From Charina bottae (taxonomy: Eukaryota > Chordata > Lepidosauria > Squamata > Charinaidae), in assembly GCA_023362775.1 (NCBI GenBank), contig JALMGJ010000003.1, positions 81,295,855 to 81,359,854 on the forward strand: a stretch of DNA of 64,000 nt, in the 5' to 3' direction. Every line of letters starts with the position of its first letter. Position 1 is the first letter of the stretch. The notes beneath the pieces are model-generated. The model was not told the DNA's origin and did no database searches. It worked only from the letters and a program-made list of their open reading frames with translations. Both the position numbers and the translations under genes were made by a program. Shown here in pieces: positions 32,814 through 44,096 of the stretch.

Positions 32814-33339
32814 GAAATTTTCAACCATTTAAATTTATTTTGACACAGAACTAGTTTTTTCAGACTTGATTGTTGTCACAGAATGCAGTTTAAGTACTAG
32901 CCTGTTCACCCTTGAGGCTAGTGACCTGATAACGCTGTAAATCTGCCATGTTCAGTTTTCCTTTCCCTTGTGCCTCTGGGTATATGTCCCCAGTCTTTCA
33001 TATTTATCACTGCCTAGCAGGCTGTTCCATAGGCATACCCCTAGATCCACAGAAATACACAGGAATGCTCTGCCTGCTTTGCTCCATGACATATTGGAAG
33101 GTCACTTACCCCTCAACTTTTAATCTTTACATTAGCAAAAGAATTTCATCCTTTGGACAGTTCTGAGATCAAGCAAGTGATAATAATAGTTCATGTTGAT
33201 ATGTTAACCCTCTGTGCAGGTGTACTTCTCCTTAAGATAATTGTAATGCCATTGCAAGAATCAGAGGGTTACAGAAACTATAACACTGGGCTATGTGTGG
33301 AGGAAACAGACTTTTAAAAACAACCATGGGATCAATTAG
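32814..33339. other. Non-coding sequence, no feature recognised
   Basis: A 72-residue plus frame at 32948-33166 has no domain. Confidence 0.45.
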
Positions 33340-33373
33340 CTTGCTTATTTATTTATTTATTTATTTATTTATT
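33340..33373. repeat. (TTTA)n microsatellite
   Basis: About eight TTTA units just before the MITE insertion site. It may be the tail of a now unrecognisable LINE. Confidence 0.9.
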
Positions 33374-33388
33374 TTCTGTCCCCTACCC

Positions 33389-33653
33389 CAGGTGTCCCCA
33401 ACCTTTTTGGTGCCAGGGACTGGTTTCAAAAGATGATTTTTCCACAACTGGGGGGTGGGGTTTCCAGGATTTCTGTGGACTGGGGGGTGGGATTTCCAGG
33501 ATTTCCACAGACCGGGGGGTGGGGTTTGTGGGCGTGAGCCAATCACAAGCACTGTGGGGGCAGGGTTTGTGGGTGGGAGCCAATCGCGCAGAATGGGGCG
33601 GGCTTGTGCGCGGGAGCCCCGCGGCCCAGTTCCTAACAGGTTTGGGACCCCTG
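33389..33653 (+). mobile_element. 265-bp hAT-type MITE with GC-rich minisatellite interior
   Basis: TIRs CAGGTGTCCCCAACC (left) and GGTTTGGGACCCCTG (right). Perfect 8-bp duplication CCCTACCC at 33381-33388 and 33654-33661. The interior contains repeated 'GGGGTGGGGTTT' and 'GAGCCAATC' units. No coding capacity; the 141-residue minus frame across it is composition-driven. Confidence 0.93.
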
Positions 33654-33661
33654 CCCTACCC

Positions 33662-35318
33662 CACCCTGCAAACTTATGAATACAAAATTTAATTCCTAGG
33701 AACCACCCAAATATCACAAAACAGATATTTTTCATCAAGATGGGTGAAACGAAAATCAGGACTGGGGGAGAAAGAAATAAAAGCAAGCAAACAAAGAAAG
33801 GGTACGAAATAGACTATAGTTATGAAATCAAGATTAGAGATTGAAAGAATTAGCTCTACTGGATACTGCAGATATCCAGTTATACCTATGCCTAAATTGT
33901 AAGAGGAGAGCCATGTTAATTTATGGTGGCAAAAATTAGGAAGAGTCTGGTGGCATCTTTTTTGACTAAAAAATTAATTTTTTTCCTGATTTTTTACCAA
34001 AACCTAAATGGAGATTTTCTAACTATAGTAACAATCCTAACATTGGAACTCTGTTTTTTGTACCTGTAGCTTTATTAAATAGTTCTGGAAAACTCATAAC
34101 CTTGCTTATTGTCTTTCATCATTTGAGTTGATTGTATATATTTAAAATACATGTTAACTTTTTTCAGTTTAAAATTTCACTCCAAAAAATCTCAGCCTGT
34201 TTCTGAGGTATGGAAAAGCCAACTCTTTTCAGAGAACTCATTTGTTCTTGGATTCAGGTGGCATTCAATATGTTTTCTGTTCTGTTTACAATTCCCTTCT
34301 CAGACAAGTTTCTCCTTTAAAAATTCACAGGTTATATAAGATGTTCCATTAGCTTCAGAAGAGTTGCTAAGTGAGACCTTCAAGTTTAAAGGAAAATCAG
34401 CTATTCCTTCCTGGCAGGCATATGTTCTGATGCATATAGGAGTACAACTTATCTACTATTTTATAGTCAAGTGATGAAGGCAAGACCCCTTGGACTCAAT
34501 CTTTCCCCGGTCCTTCAGATGAGCTATACCTTTGCGGATGCCATTTAGCACCACTGCTCTTCAGTTTACATATCAGATTATTTTTAGGAATTCACGTATT
34601 TGCTAAGTGCACTGACACCGTTGGCAGTAAGAGACTGTGAGGGTAAATAATGATGATTATCCTAGGCTCCACACATCAATAAAGCAACATGTATTGTTCC
34701 ACTTGCACAATATGCACATTGGTAAATTGCAGATTTCATTTTTAATAAGCCAGAACATTCAGTGTCTCCATTTTTTTTTTTAAAAAAATCTGCTATTGTT
34801 GTCCATGGTGTTGTAAACAGCGATGACTGCAAGAAAAATGCTTCATCATTTATAGACACTGATGGGAAAAATATGCGGACTTGTCTTCTTAATGACCCCA
34901 TTATAAATACATACCCAGAGTCTTTGAGGCAGGCAGTGAGGCAATTGCCTTGGGAATGGAGAAGTGCTTATTCCAAATAAGGTACATATTCAGAAGGATC
35001 AGATGGACTAACACTCTTCAAGGCAGGAAAATGTATCAGTTAAAATATAATTATGTCAATACTTTCATAGGGGATAGTGTGAATCTTTTGCAGCAAAAAC
35101 AACAAGTCTTGTGGAATTTAGAGTCTAACTCATTTGTTATCATATAAATGTTCATGGATAAAGTGGATCATGACCCACGTTATCATAGATCAGATGGATC
35201 ATATGAAGTATACTGTGATCCATGAAAGTTTATGTAACAATAAATCACCCAGTCTTTAAGGTACCACAAGACTTTCTATTGTAAAGCATTTTGAGTTACC
35301 CTACACACTATATACCCT
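33662..35318. other. Non-coding sequence, no feature recognised
   Basis: Overlapping short frames at 34662-34980 on both strands, no domain. No repeat identified. Confidence 0.5.
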
Positions 35319-35327
35319 ACACACTAT

Positions 35328-35542
35328 ATAGAAAGGACTCACTGGAAAAGACCCTGATGCTGGGAAAGACTGAAGGCAAAAGGAGAAGGGGACGGCAGAG
35401 GATGAGATGGTTAGATAGCATCACCGATGTAATGAACATGAATTTGAGTAAACTCCGGGAGACAGAGGAGGAAAGGAAGGCCTGGCGTGCTATGGTCCAT
35501 GGGGTCACAAAGAGTCGGACATGACTTAACGACTGAACAACA
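35328..35542 (+). mobile_element. BovB LINE, 215-bp 3' end insertion
   Basis: Encodes the RT C terminus ('GKTEGKRRRGRQRMRWLDSI', then 'RAMVHGVTKSRT') and ends 'GACTGAACAACA'. 9-bp duplication ACACACTAT at 35319-35327 and 35543-35551. It belongs to the same BovB subfamily as 4292-5420. The 77-residue frame starts in flanking DNA. Confidence 0.92.
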
Positions 35543-35551
35543 ACACACTAT

Positions 35552-36565
35552 TTTCTGGGTTGTGGATTTCAATTGACAAAAAACTAAATGAAAATCATTA
35601 TATGATGCAGTGAAAAGAAAATGATGTGGGTGTGGGTAGAATCAAATGAATGTTGTGCTCCTGATCCTCTCAGACTTAAAAAAGTTATCATTAGATACAA
35701 ATTCACACAGTTCCAGTCACATTTCTTCCAAATACGTGACAGCAAAAAAAGAAAAAGGTAGGGGATTTGTTAGTCCTGATTCCACATTCCTGTACGTGCA
35801 GGCCCCACTCCTCCATTTCCTGGCTTTGTCATTTAGCAAGACAAGATCTAGCTGTAAGAAGAACTTCCATTCAGAACTTGCTATATCAAATGGCAAGTAG
35901 GATTAGTGTGCATGGAATTTAGGAGAAGAAAATTCAGGAACTATAGAAGTTGTCATGCATTCAGGAATAGAAAATGAATAGGCCTTCAGAGACAAATGAA
36001 AATTCCCATGAAATGTTGTTTATTCTATTTTGAACCTTTCCAGTAATTGAAGTTTCCAAATTCTGCCTCTTACTGCCATAATTTTCCTTTACCACCTAGC
36101 GGCCTTCAGTGTTTGCTAGGAATTCTGGAAGTGAATGTTCCAACTCAACTGGAGGGCACTATTTAGGAAAGGCCATTTAAAGTCTTCTGCTTAACTAGGA
36201 TGTATGATAAGCATTGATACCTTAATTGATACCATTGATACCGTAAATCATAACTAATCTATAAAAGCTAGGACATATAATTGAATATTTGAGACATGCT
36301 AGCAATCATTTATAGTGTTAATAATTTAACATTAGCTGTTCATTTTTGTTGACATGTGGAAATAAGACAAGTTTTCAGTCCTGTGCTTTCACTTTGATCT
36401 CATGGAGGCAAGTCAATCTGTCAGATGCTAAAGCCAACCTGTTTGATCTAGTCATTGGCTGAATTCACATATAAAACTAAGCCAAGATTTTAAAATTATG
36501 GTAGAACAAACAATAATGGCTTTACTGACTTTATATATAGAATCAAAGCAAAAAGAAGCAATATT
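35552..36565. other. Non-coding sequence, no feature recognised
   Basis: No recognised family or gene. Confidence 0.45.
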
Positions 36566-36735
36566 ATGATACAAAGCCAGCTGGGTGACCTTAGGCCAGT
36601 CACTTTTTCTCAGCCCTAGGAAGAAAGCAATGGCAAGCAACTTCTGAACTCTTGCCCAAAAAATTGCAGGGACTAGTCCAGGCAGTTTCCAGGGGTCAAC
36701 ATTGACTCAAAGGGACCAAAAAAAAAGTTTAGGAT
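36566..36735 (+). repeat. Sauria SINE, head-less copy
   Basis: Begins at 'ACAAAGCCAGCTGGGTGACC' and ends 'TCAACATTGACTCAAAGG' plus an A-run. The tRNA head is missing. Confidence 0.88.
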
Positions 36736-37084
36736 GATGTTGAATAAACATGTTCCTCTCCTTGCTGCTCACAATCTAAACTCACAATTTCACTATTTAC
36801 ATGCCCCAGTACTACTTTTTTTTAATTATGCATTTTGCCTAAAGAAACTTGTATATCTTAATGTATAGCTACATTTGAAATTAAAAGACCCTCTTAAACA
36901 TTATACTGAATATATCAGATAGATCAAACTCACTTGAAAATCTTAAGTAAGCATGACAAGTTGACTTGGAATTTGAACTTGATGAGTCAGCTTGGAACTC
37001 CCAATGGTATGAAATTCCTTTTACATTTATTTCAGCGTCATATTTCAGCTATAAAACTGATTGTCATCCTGGAGTGCCCTTTTT
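36736..37084. other. Non-coding sequence, no feature recognised
   Basis: Nothing recognised; may include 5' parts of the adjacent CR1. Confidence 0.4.
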
Positions 37085-37270
37085 ATGAACTTAAGAAGAT
37101 TTGGATATTGGATTTTGTTATATTCATTATATTTTAAACTGTTATTTACTGTGTATTTTAATCTATTTATAATTGTATGTTAATGATTTTAATTTTGTTG
37201 TAAACCACCCAGAGTCCCCCGTGGGGGAGTTGGGTGGTGATAAATTTGATAAATTAATAAATAAATTAAT
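37085..37270 (+). mobile_element. CR1 (L3-type) 3' UTR and tail
   Basis: T/A-rich run then 'GTAAACCACCCAGAGTCCCC' and 'GGGGGAGTTGGGTGGTGATAAA', an imperfect hairpin typical of the 3' end of this family, and an AATAAATAAATT tail. Confidence 0.88.
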
Positions 37271-38225
37271 AATGGTACAACACCCTCTTAAAATTGGATT
37301 ATATTAATTATAGTCTTTATATTGTGTTGGTACATATTACTGTCTCTGGTGGCAATGCCCATTTAATTACTAATTTTGGCTGAAGGAATCTGAGGAAACT
37401 GGAACATTTCCACAACAGTTATTAATAATTAATGCCAAAGTAGCTTTATTGTCTGTTTTCCAGGACATAGAAAACAGTGCAATACAAAAAATGAATTCAG
37501 TTTTTGTTGTTAGATGCCAGATTTACTCTAACAAAACACTGGAAAGCTGAAGTTGGATCTTTCTTTGGATCATGCATGCAGGAAATTGGCTGAAAAATTA
37601 ACATAGCAGCAAAGTATCTTGAAAGATCCTTTTAATTGAAATCAACCAAATCTGATCTCCTTTTTAAAACTATCAACAAGTTAATCCCTAACATATTACT
37701 CCCATCTATATAAATATATTTTGATAAAAATATTGAATGTGGAACTTTTTGTATCTTAGTATTACAGATAGAGATGATAGAGATAGAGAGATACATACAA
37801 TACATAAATTTTGCTTTTGTTTGGATCCTATTTGCTGTTTTTCTTTTTTTTCAATGTTTTGTTGATCACCATTTGTCTGATTTTTTTTAATAAAAAAAAA
37901 GAAACTGAAAACATGCATTCAGCCTAGTTAGTGCTTCAGTTACAGGTCATAAAATAATTTATATTAAAAAAGCTTCCAAGTTTATAAAAAGTAAACAAGA
38001 TTATTTTTTTCATAGTTGATACTGATGAGTAAATTGCTTAGAAGAATATAGTATTAGGTTGCAACTCAGAACATCAGAGGTAACTACATATTTTCTGTCC
38101 AGATAATTAGCTGAAATAGAGTTATAATTATAAAACTATGAACAGACCTTATATTGAGTCTAATGATTGCTCTACTGTATTGTATTGGAATATCCAAATT
38201 TGGAATGGATCTGCTACCTAATTTT
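37271..38225. other. Non-coding sequence, no feature recognised
   Basis: A/T-rich, with GATAGAGA tract near 37765-37790. Confidence 0.45.
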
Positions 38226-39345
38226 TTTGCAGTATGTTGGATATTTATTTATTTTACAGTTTTTATAGCTGTCCCAAAGCAAAAGACTCTAGACAGATCA
38301 CAAAGCATTAAAATAATAAAAGCAACAATAGTAATAAATCAAATTATTAAAAAACCCAACAACAATAATAACTCAAATAGTAATAAAACAAATAATAAAT
38401 CAACACTCCCCACAAAATGGATGCCAATGAACCCTAGCTAGATTTGAAGGCATGATGAAATAAAATTGCTTTTAAAGATCTTCTAAAAACCACAAGGAAG
38501 AGAGTTTTACAGGCCTCTGGGGCTGAAGAGTTCCAAAGTGTGGAGGCAGAGAAGTCTCATCTAGGTATTTTATCTTCAGATAAAAGAGGGGCTTCTAACA
38601 GGCCTTCCTGACTGGACAGGGAGATTCAGTTCTGTCAAAGCAGTCCTGATATCACCCACTTCTATGCCTTTATAGGTTATTACCATACCAGTACTTTGAA
38701 TTGGGCCCAGTAGCTTATTGGTAATCAGTGGAGCAACCTCAGGAGGGATTTTGCCCTGCAATGATGGGATTGATCTGCCAGTAATTTTGTGCCACATTCT
38801 GGAGCAGTCATAATTTCTGGGTCATGTCAAAGGCTGCTTCACATTGAGTTCCTTATAGCAATCTAGCCAGGTGGTGATCAAGACATGAATTACTGACAGG
38901 GTCACCACAACCCACAGTGCAAATTCTGCACCACACAAGGGCACCACATGAGGGAGGGCACCAGGAGCAAGATTTTGAAAAATGTTTTTAATGGCATATG
39001 AGTTCACATGGCCACAGCTAGAATATAAAACAATTACTTTTTTGCACAAGGGTGCCTTGTATAGTAGCAGGGTCCCTGATTACTCAAACCAGAGCATCTC
39101 GGTCCAAGGAAGGTTGTAATTGGTGCACTAGCAAAAGCTGTGCAAAAACTTCCCTGGCTACAGCTTCCACTTACAGTAGCTGCAAGTCCAGGAGGACCTC
39201 CAAGTCATGCTTTGGCGGGGAGCATGACCCATCCAGATAACTTCTGGGACCAATGGTCCAGGATGTTTACTGATATACAGCAACTTAGTCTTAGATATAT
39301 TTAATTTGTGTGCATTTTTCCCTTCCAAAGCCAGACAGCCTCCAG
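38226..39345 (-). mobile_element. Decayed CR1 LINE, RT C-terminal half and 3' UTR
   Basis: It parallels the 5963-7070 copy segment by segment on the plus strand: T-rich tail at left, 'TTGAATTGGGCCCAGTAGC' (complement of the WVQF-type region), 'CATCTCGGTCCAAGGAAGG', 'GCAAGTCCAGGAGGACCTCCAAG' and 'GCAACTTAGTC'. Frames are broken throughout. Older than the 6-kb copy. Confidence 0.78.
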
Positions 39346-39557
39346 ACCACAGTTCAAGCTGCTGCTATCTATTCCAGCAATGTTTGCTCCAGAGCTTCAG
39401 ACCAAACTCTTTCTCAGCTCCTTCTAGTTTACTGCTTTATCTGGAGATTTCTCAAAGCTTGCAGAGCCTGTGCTTCACCTGTGTCCTATGTCTGCTTTCT
39501 TTTAATAGGAACAATATTAAATCAGAGAGAGAGAGAACTAAATATTTTGTTTCTGCA

Positions 39558-39812
39558 ATTTATTTATTTATTTATTTATTTGTGTTTATCCCGCCTTTAT
39601 TTTTATAAATAACTCAAGGCGGGGAACAGACCTAATACTCCTTCCTCCTCCTATTTTCCCCACAACAACAACCCTGTGAGGTGAGTTGGGCTGAGAGAGA
39701 GGGACTGGCCCAAGGTCACCCAGCCGGCTTTCAGGCCTAAGGCGGGACTAGAACTCACAGACTCCTGGTTTCTAGCCCAGCACCTTAACCACTGGACCAA
39801 ACTGGCTCTCTT
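39558..39812 (-). repeat. tRNA-derived SINE 'E' with CR1/L2-like 3' end
   Basis: On the minus strand it has a Sauria-like head ('GAGCCAGTTTGGTCCAGTGG', 'GAGTTCTAGTCCCGCC'). Then comes 'CTCACCTCACAGGGTTGTTG' and a 3' end 'CCGCCTTGAGTTATTTATAA' followed by the TTTA-type tail at 39558-39582. The head is Sauria-related but the 3' end is not the BovB type. A second copy is at 51723-51957. Confidence 0.85.
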
Positions 39813-39950
39813 ATATTATTAGTTATTATTATTATTATTATTATTATTAATAATAATAATATTGATATTATTATTAATATTAATTAATAATAATAGGTAT
39901 TATTAGTTATTATTATTAGTTATTAGTATTATTATTAGAATTAGCTCACA
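39813..39950. repeat. (TTA)n/(TAA)n low-complexity tract
   Basis: TTA units switch to TAA units and back, so the tract contains inverted blocks able to fold on themselves. It adjoins the head of SINE E. Confidence 0.9.
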
Positions 39951-41394
39951 CATTTAAAAGCCTGCTACATTTTTCCCCAAATGTGCAAATCACTTTTCCT
40001 CTTAGTTCTGAGGAAGAACATCTTGTGTGTCAATGGAAATATGGCATACATTACTGTCACAGTTCTGAGCCAGTGGAGTGAACTCTCAGTGTGCATGAAA
40101 TGAAACCCAGCAGTCTGGGCTGATGCAGAGCAAAGCCCTCAGCCGGAAAATGTTTGGTTTGGTTAGTGCTGTAGTCTTGCATGAAATACTCATGGATTTT
40201 CACTCTCCTTCTGAATGATGACCACAGTTCCATGGTCAGATAACCAAGTCACCAATAAAAATGTACAGTTATTTTTAAAGTTTCTGTTAGATTAAGGACA
40301 CTAACATCTGGCAAATTCTTTATTCATGATGTTTTTTCTCTGAGTAAAAGAATTTTGGGAAGAATTTGGACAACGGGAGAAAGTTAGCAACTTATCTTTC
40401 TAACTTTATTCACAAGGCAGGTTAATCAGGCGACAAAGCAATTACCTCACACATTTTTAAAGAAATGTGAGAAATGGCAGAGTTCCTATGAAAAGGTAAA
40501 TTTACTATCTTTTCAGAAGTAATTTCAGGCCTAATCTATGACATATTATTCTTGTTTGATCTTGCCTTACTTCCTTGATGAATGGGGCTGAAATGAAGCA
40601 GGACTGATTGTTTGGCCCATTGCTAGTCCTACGTCAGCTCCAGATATTTCTCTGCCTTGAAATGAATGTACGATGAGCATTACTTAATCCTATTTAACAT
40701 ATAGGTTGCAACAATGAGGACTGCCAACTCAATGAAATTCATCTTTCTTTTCAAAAATACAGTGATTAAAAACTTTAACGGAGTGGTGAACTGTTGCTGT
40801 CCTTTAACCTGCCATATCAAGGAAGATGGGAAAAGACGAATTTAAATAGGAACAAATCTAAATGGAGGGGGTGACAATGTATTTTGAGATTTGCAGGATA
40901 CGCAAGAGAGGTCTCTTTACATGGAGATCATTGAAGCATATGTTTCTCTGTCTGTGGGGTGTTTGTTTTTGTCATTAAAAGCCTGCTGCTTCTAGGATCT
41001 TTCAACTTTTCAAATATCACGAATCTCCAATATTAGAAATGACCAGGTAATCCATGACACTGTGATCAGTGATCCTAAATTGTGCATTCTTCTAATCTAT
41101 TATCCTTTTGCAGATAAATGGGTGAGGTTATGCAAATCGATAATGGATTTCAGTGGTTTCCATTTGGTTCTAAGGCTCAAGTAAGTAAATTTAAGTTTGG
41201 AGACAGCAGAAGGGGGTTTAAAGAGGGTACCTCACCATAATCTAACAGATAAGGCATTTCCCCATTCTGTTTTATTACAATTCACCTATTTTCTCTGATA
41301 TCAAGATGATTATGAAGTGAAATTTGTCATTCTTCTCTATTTTGGGGAGAGAGCTGAGGTGGAATGAATCTGAACCTTAGTGGTATCTCAGAAC
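39951..41394. other. Non-coding sequence, no feature recognised
   Basis: 1.4 kb without a recognised repeat or an open frame above 60 codons. Candidate unique DNA. Confidence 0.5.
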
Positions 41395-41540
41395 AGAATA
41401 GTAAGCTCAGTGGTTGGCTCATGCTTTGTATACACAAGGTTCAGTCTGCAGCCTGAAATTCTAGAGTTGCTCCCAGTTAGTATTGACAATACTAAGTGAG
41501 GTTGATCAATGGTCTGACTCCCTTTGTCATTCAAAGGATG
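41395..41540 (+). repeat. SINE 'D', decayed copy
   Basis: 'GCTCAGTGGTTGGCTCATGC' head, 'AGTATTGACAATACTAAGTGAGG' and 'CAATGGTCTGACTCC' match the layout of 25420-25615. Confidence 0.72.
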
Positions 41541-41707
41541 TTGCCATTACATTTCCTAAATTAAGCACTGAAGTGACAACACTCTTATATGTAGAGCAAA
41601 AGCTGCTTCACAACCCTGGATGGTTTAGCCTCTAAGACAGTGGAATCAATATGTCTTTAGACAGATTTACAAAAACCAAGAAATGGTGTCACCTATGGTT
41701 CTTATGA

Positions 41708-42405
41708 TACCAGATCTACTACTGTGGACAAGAGGACCACAGAAGAAATGGAGTAGCCTTCATAATTAATAATAAAGTGGCTAAAGCAGTGCTTGGATAC
41801 AATCCAAAAAACGATAGAATGATCTCAATTCGAATTCAGGGTAAGCCATTTAACATCACAGTGATCCAAATATATGCCCCAACCACAGATGCTGAAGAGG
41901 CAGAAGTAGATCAGTTCTATGAGGATCTGCAGCACCTACTGGATAATACACCAAAAAGAGATGTTATTTTCATTACAGGAGACTGGAATGCTAAGGTGGG
42001 TAGTCAGACGACACCTGGAATTACAGGCAAGCATGGTCTGGGAGAACAAAATGAAGCAGGACATAGGCTGGTAGAATTTTGCCAAGACAACTCACTGTGC
42101 ATAACAAACACTCTCTTCCAACAACCTAAAAGATGACTTTATACATGGACTTCACCAGATGGTCGACACCGAAATCAGATTGACTGATTTCAGAAGAAGC
42201 TGATGCTAGGGAAAGTGGAAGGCAAAAGGAAGAGGGGCCGACCAAGGGCAAGATGGATGGATGATATTCTGAAGGTGACGGACTTGACCGTGGGGGAGCT
42301 GGGGATGAGGAAGCTGGGGATGGTGACGGCCGACAGGAAGCTCTGGCGTGGGCTGGTTCATGAAGTCACAAAGAGTCGGAAGTGACTGAACGAATAAACA
42401 ACAAA
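41708..42405 (+). mobile_element. Internally deleted BovB: endonuclease joined to the 3' end, 13-bp target duplication
   Basis: Duplication ATGGTTCTTATGA at 41695-41707 and 42406-42418 encloses a 698-bp element. The left ~480 bp is BovB endonuclease and the right ~215 bp (from ~42189) is a BovB-type 3' end with the C-terminal words 'GKVEGKRKRGRPRARWMDDI' and 'VHEVTKSRK'. The whole RT core is absent. Because one duplication encloses both parts, the deletion may predate insertion, but a later deletion is not excluded. Confidence 0.92.
41711..42190 (+). pseudogene. BovB AP-like endonuclease domain fragment
   Basis: The APE-type endonuclease nicks target DNA to prime reverse transcription. Visible words are 'YYCGQEDHRRNGVAF', 'ITVIQIYAPTT', 'EEAEVDQFYEDLQHLL', the catalytic 'FITGDWNAKVG' (Asp and Asn of the GDWNA motif are present), 'NEAGHRLVEFC' and 'TNTLFQQ'. 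A stop follows 'QQPKR' at 42134-42136, after which the frame resumes with 'LYTWTSPDGRHRNQID', the beginning of the final catalytic block. The N-terminal part and the last His region are missing. Confidence 0.9.
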
Positions 42406-42418
42406 ATGGTTCTTATGA

Positions 42419-43303
42419 CATAATTTTTTCCTCTAATCTATTAAATCACTTGGCCATAATGCTTGGCATTTTTCTTTATCTTCAAGTGTACAGTAAGTTG
42501 ATATAAAATACAACAAGTATCATAATTATCCAAGGAAGCGGGTAATTCATTAGCTAGTTTTTTTGCATCCTTCTCCTTAATTTATTGGATAGATCTGATC
42601 TGCTGGATAGTTGCTTGGAAAAGCAATTTCTTTTCATAACTGGAAATAATTCTTTTTTGAGGGAATTTCATCCTAGATTAGCAACTATGTCTCATTTACA
42701 GCCAGTTAAATAAATTGATGATGGCGAGGAAAGCATCTTGATCCCTGGAGACTTCCACTTTATATTGGTTTATTGATATTGAATCTATTCCGTTTTTCAT
42801 CTTCACATTCATAGCATGAGTAATAGCATTAAAATAAATCCACAGCAAATCATAAATAAGAACATCCAAAAAAGATTAAAACCCCACTTTTGCTAGAACC
42901 ATTATTCCAAAATCTAATCTAGACATTTTAATTTAGTAGGGCTATTAGAAGACATACCAGAAGTTTAAGATAGTGTACCTAGCACTCCCTCCTTCAATTT
43001 CCCCACTTTCCAGTGGGGAAAGTCATAAAGAAAATAATTATAACACCCCCCACTGCTATTCATTGTTTTTATTTATCCTGAGACTTTGGACAGGTAGAAA
43101 CAATTGCAGGTTTCCAACTCATTTTGTGAAATAAAACTCACACAGACATACATATACACATGTCTATCCAACTGAAAATCTAGCTGGCCAGGCTGGATTT
43201 GAGTTTTAGAAGAATCAGGGCAGGACATCTATAGGCATGGTACCTCATTCTAGTGCCATGTAGGATGCTTCAAAGAATGCATCAGAAAGGATAGACTGTA
43301 GAT
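42419..43303. other. Non-coding sequence, no feature recognised
   Basis: No recognised family or gene. Confidence 0.45.
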
Positions 43304-43315
43304 TTTCTTTGTTAG

Positions 43316-43653
43316 GTAAAGGTAAAGGTACCCCCCGCACATTTGTGCAGTCGTGTCCGACTCTAGGGGCCGGTGCTCATCTCCGTTTGTTAGCCGAAGA
43401 GCCAGCGTTGTCCGAAGACACTTCCACGGTCATGTGGCCGGCATGATGCGCGTGGAACGCTGTTACCTTCCCACCGAAGTGGTACCTATTAATCTACTTG
43501 CATTTGCATGCTTTCGAATTGCTAGGTTGGCAAGAGCTGGAGCTAGTGCGGGAGCTCACTCCGCACGCAGGGCTAGGGATTCGAACCTCCGAACTTGCAA
43601 TCTTCCGATCGACAAGCCTGGCGTCTTACCCGCTGAGCCACCACGCCCCTTTC
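43316..43653 (-). repeat. SINE A, full length (338 bp), 12-bp target duplication
   Basis: Duplication TTTCTTTGTTAG at 43304-43315 and 43654-43665. Head complement ends 'CTGAGCCACCACGCCCCT'. The 3' end at left has two AAAGGT units. Confidence 0.95.
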
Positions 43654-43665
43654 TTTCTTTGTTAG

Positions 43666-44027
43666 TGATGTAAAAAATGTAAGGGTACATTCACTCATAG
43701 GATTTAATCATTTATTGGTTTCTTTTGGGAATAATACAGTCACCCACGTAGGTAGATTTATGAGAAAATGTTTCATGTTAAAGATGTGGATCCTGTTTTG
43801 AATTATACTCCAAAATCATGGAATCTGATGCTTTTTAGGAATTTTGGTTATATCAGACATATGGAATAGCCAAAATAATTATATTGAGAGACTGAAAAAG
43901 TACTACTACTATGGACATTCAAGAAATGTCATTTCCCCACCATACTAATCAATAAATGAAACAACTTTCTAATTTCTCTTTGGCATAGATTTCATAATAT
44001 TTTATATGAATAGACAAATCTTTATGT
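43666..44027. other. Non-coding sequence, no feature recognised
   Basis: Nothing recognised. Confidence 0.4.
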
Positions 44028-44096
44028 GTAATATATATAGATATAGATATAGATATAGATATAGATATAGATATAGATATAGATATTGATATATTT
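44028..44096. repeat. (AGATAT)n microsatellite
   Basis: About nine perfect hexamer units. Confidence 0.95.

Noticed and set aside
33361..33786. 141-residue proline-rich minus frame
   Set aside because: Runs across the hAT MITE minisatellite; proline richness comes from the C-rich repeat.
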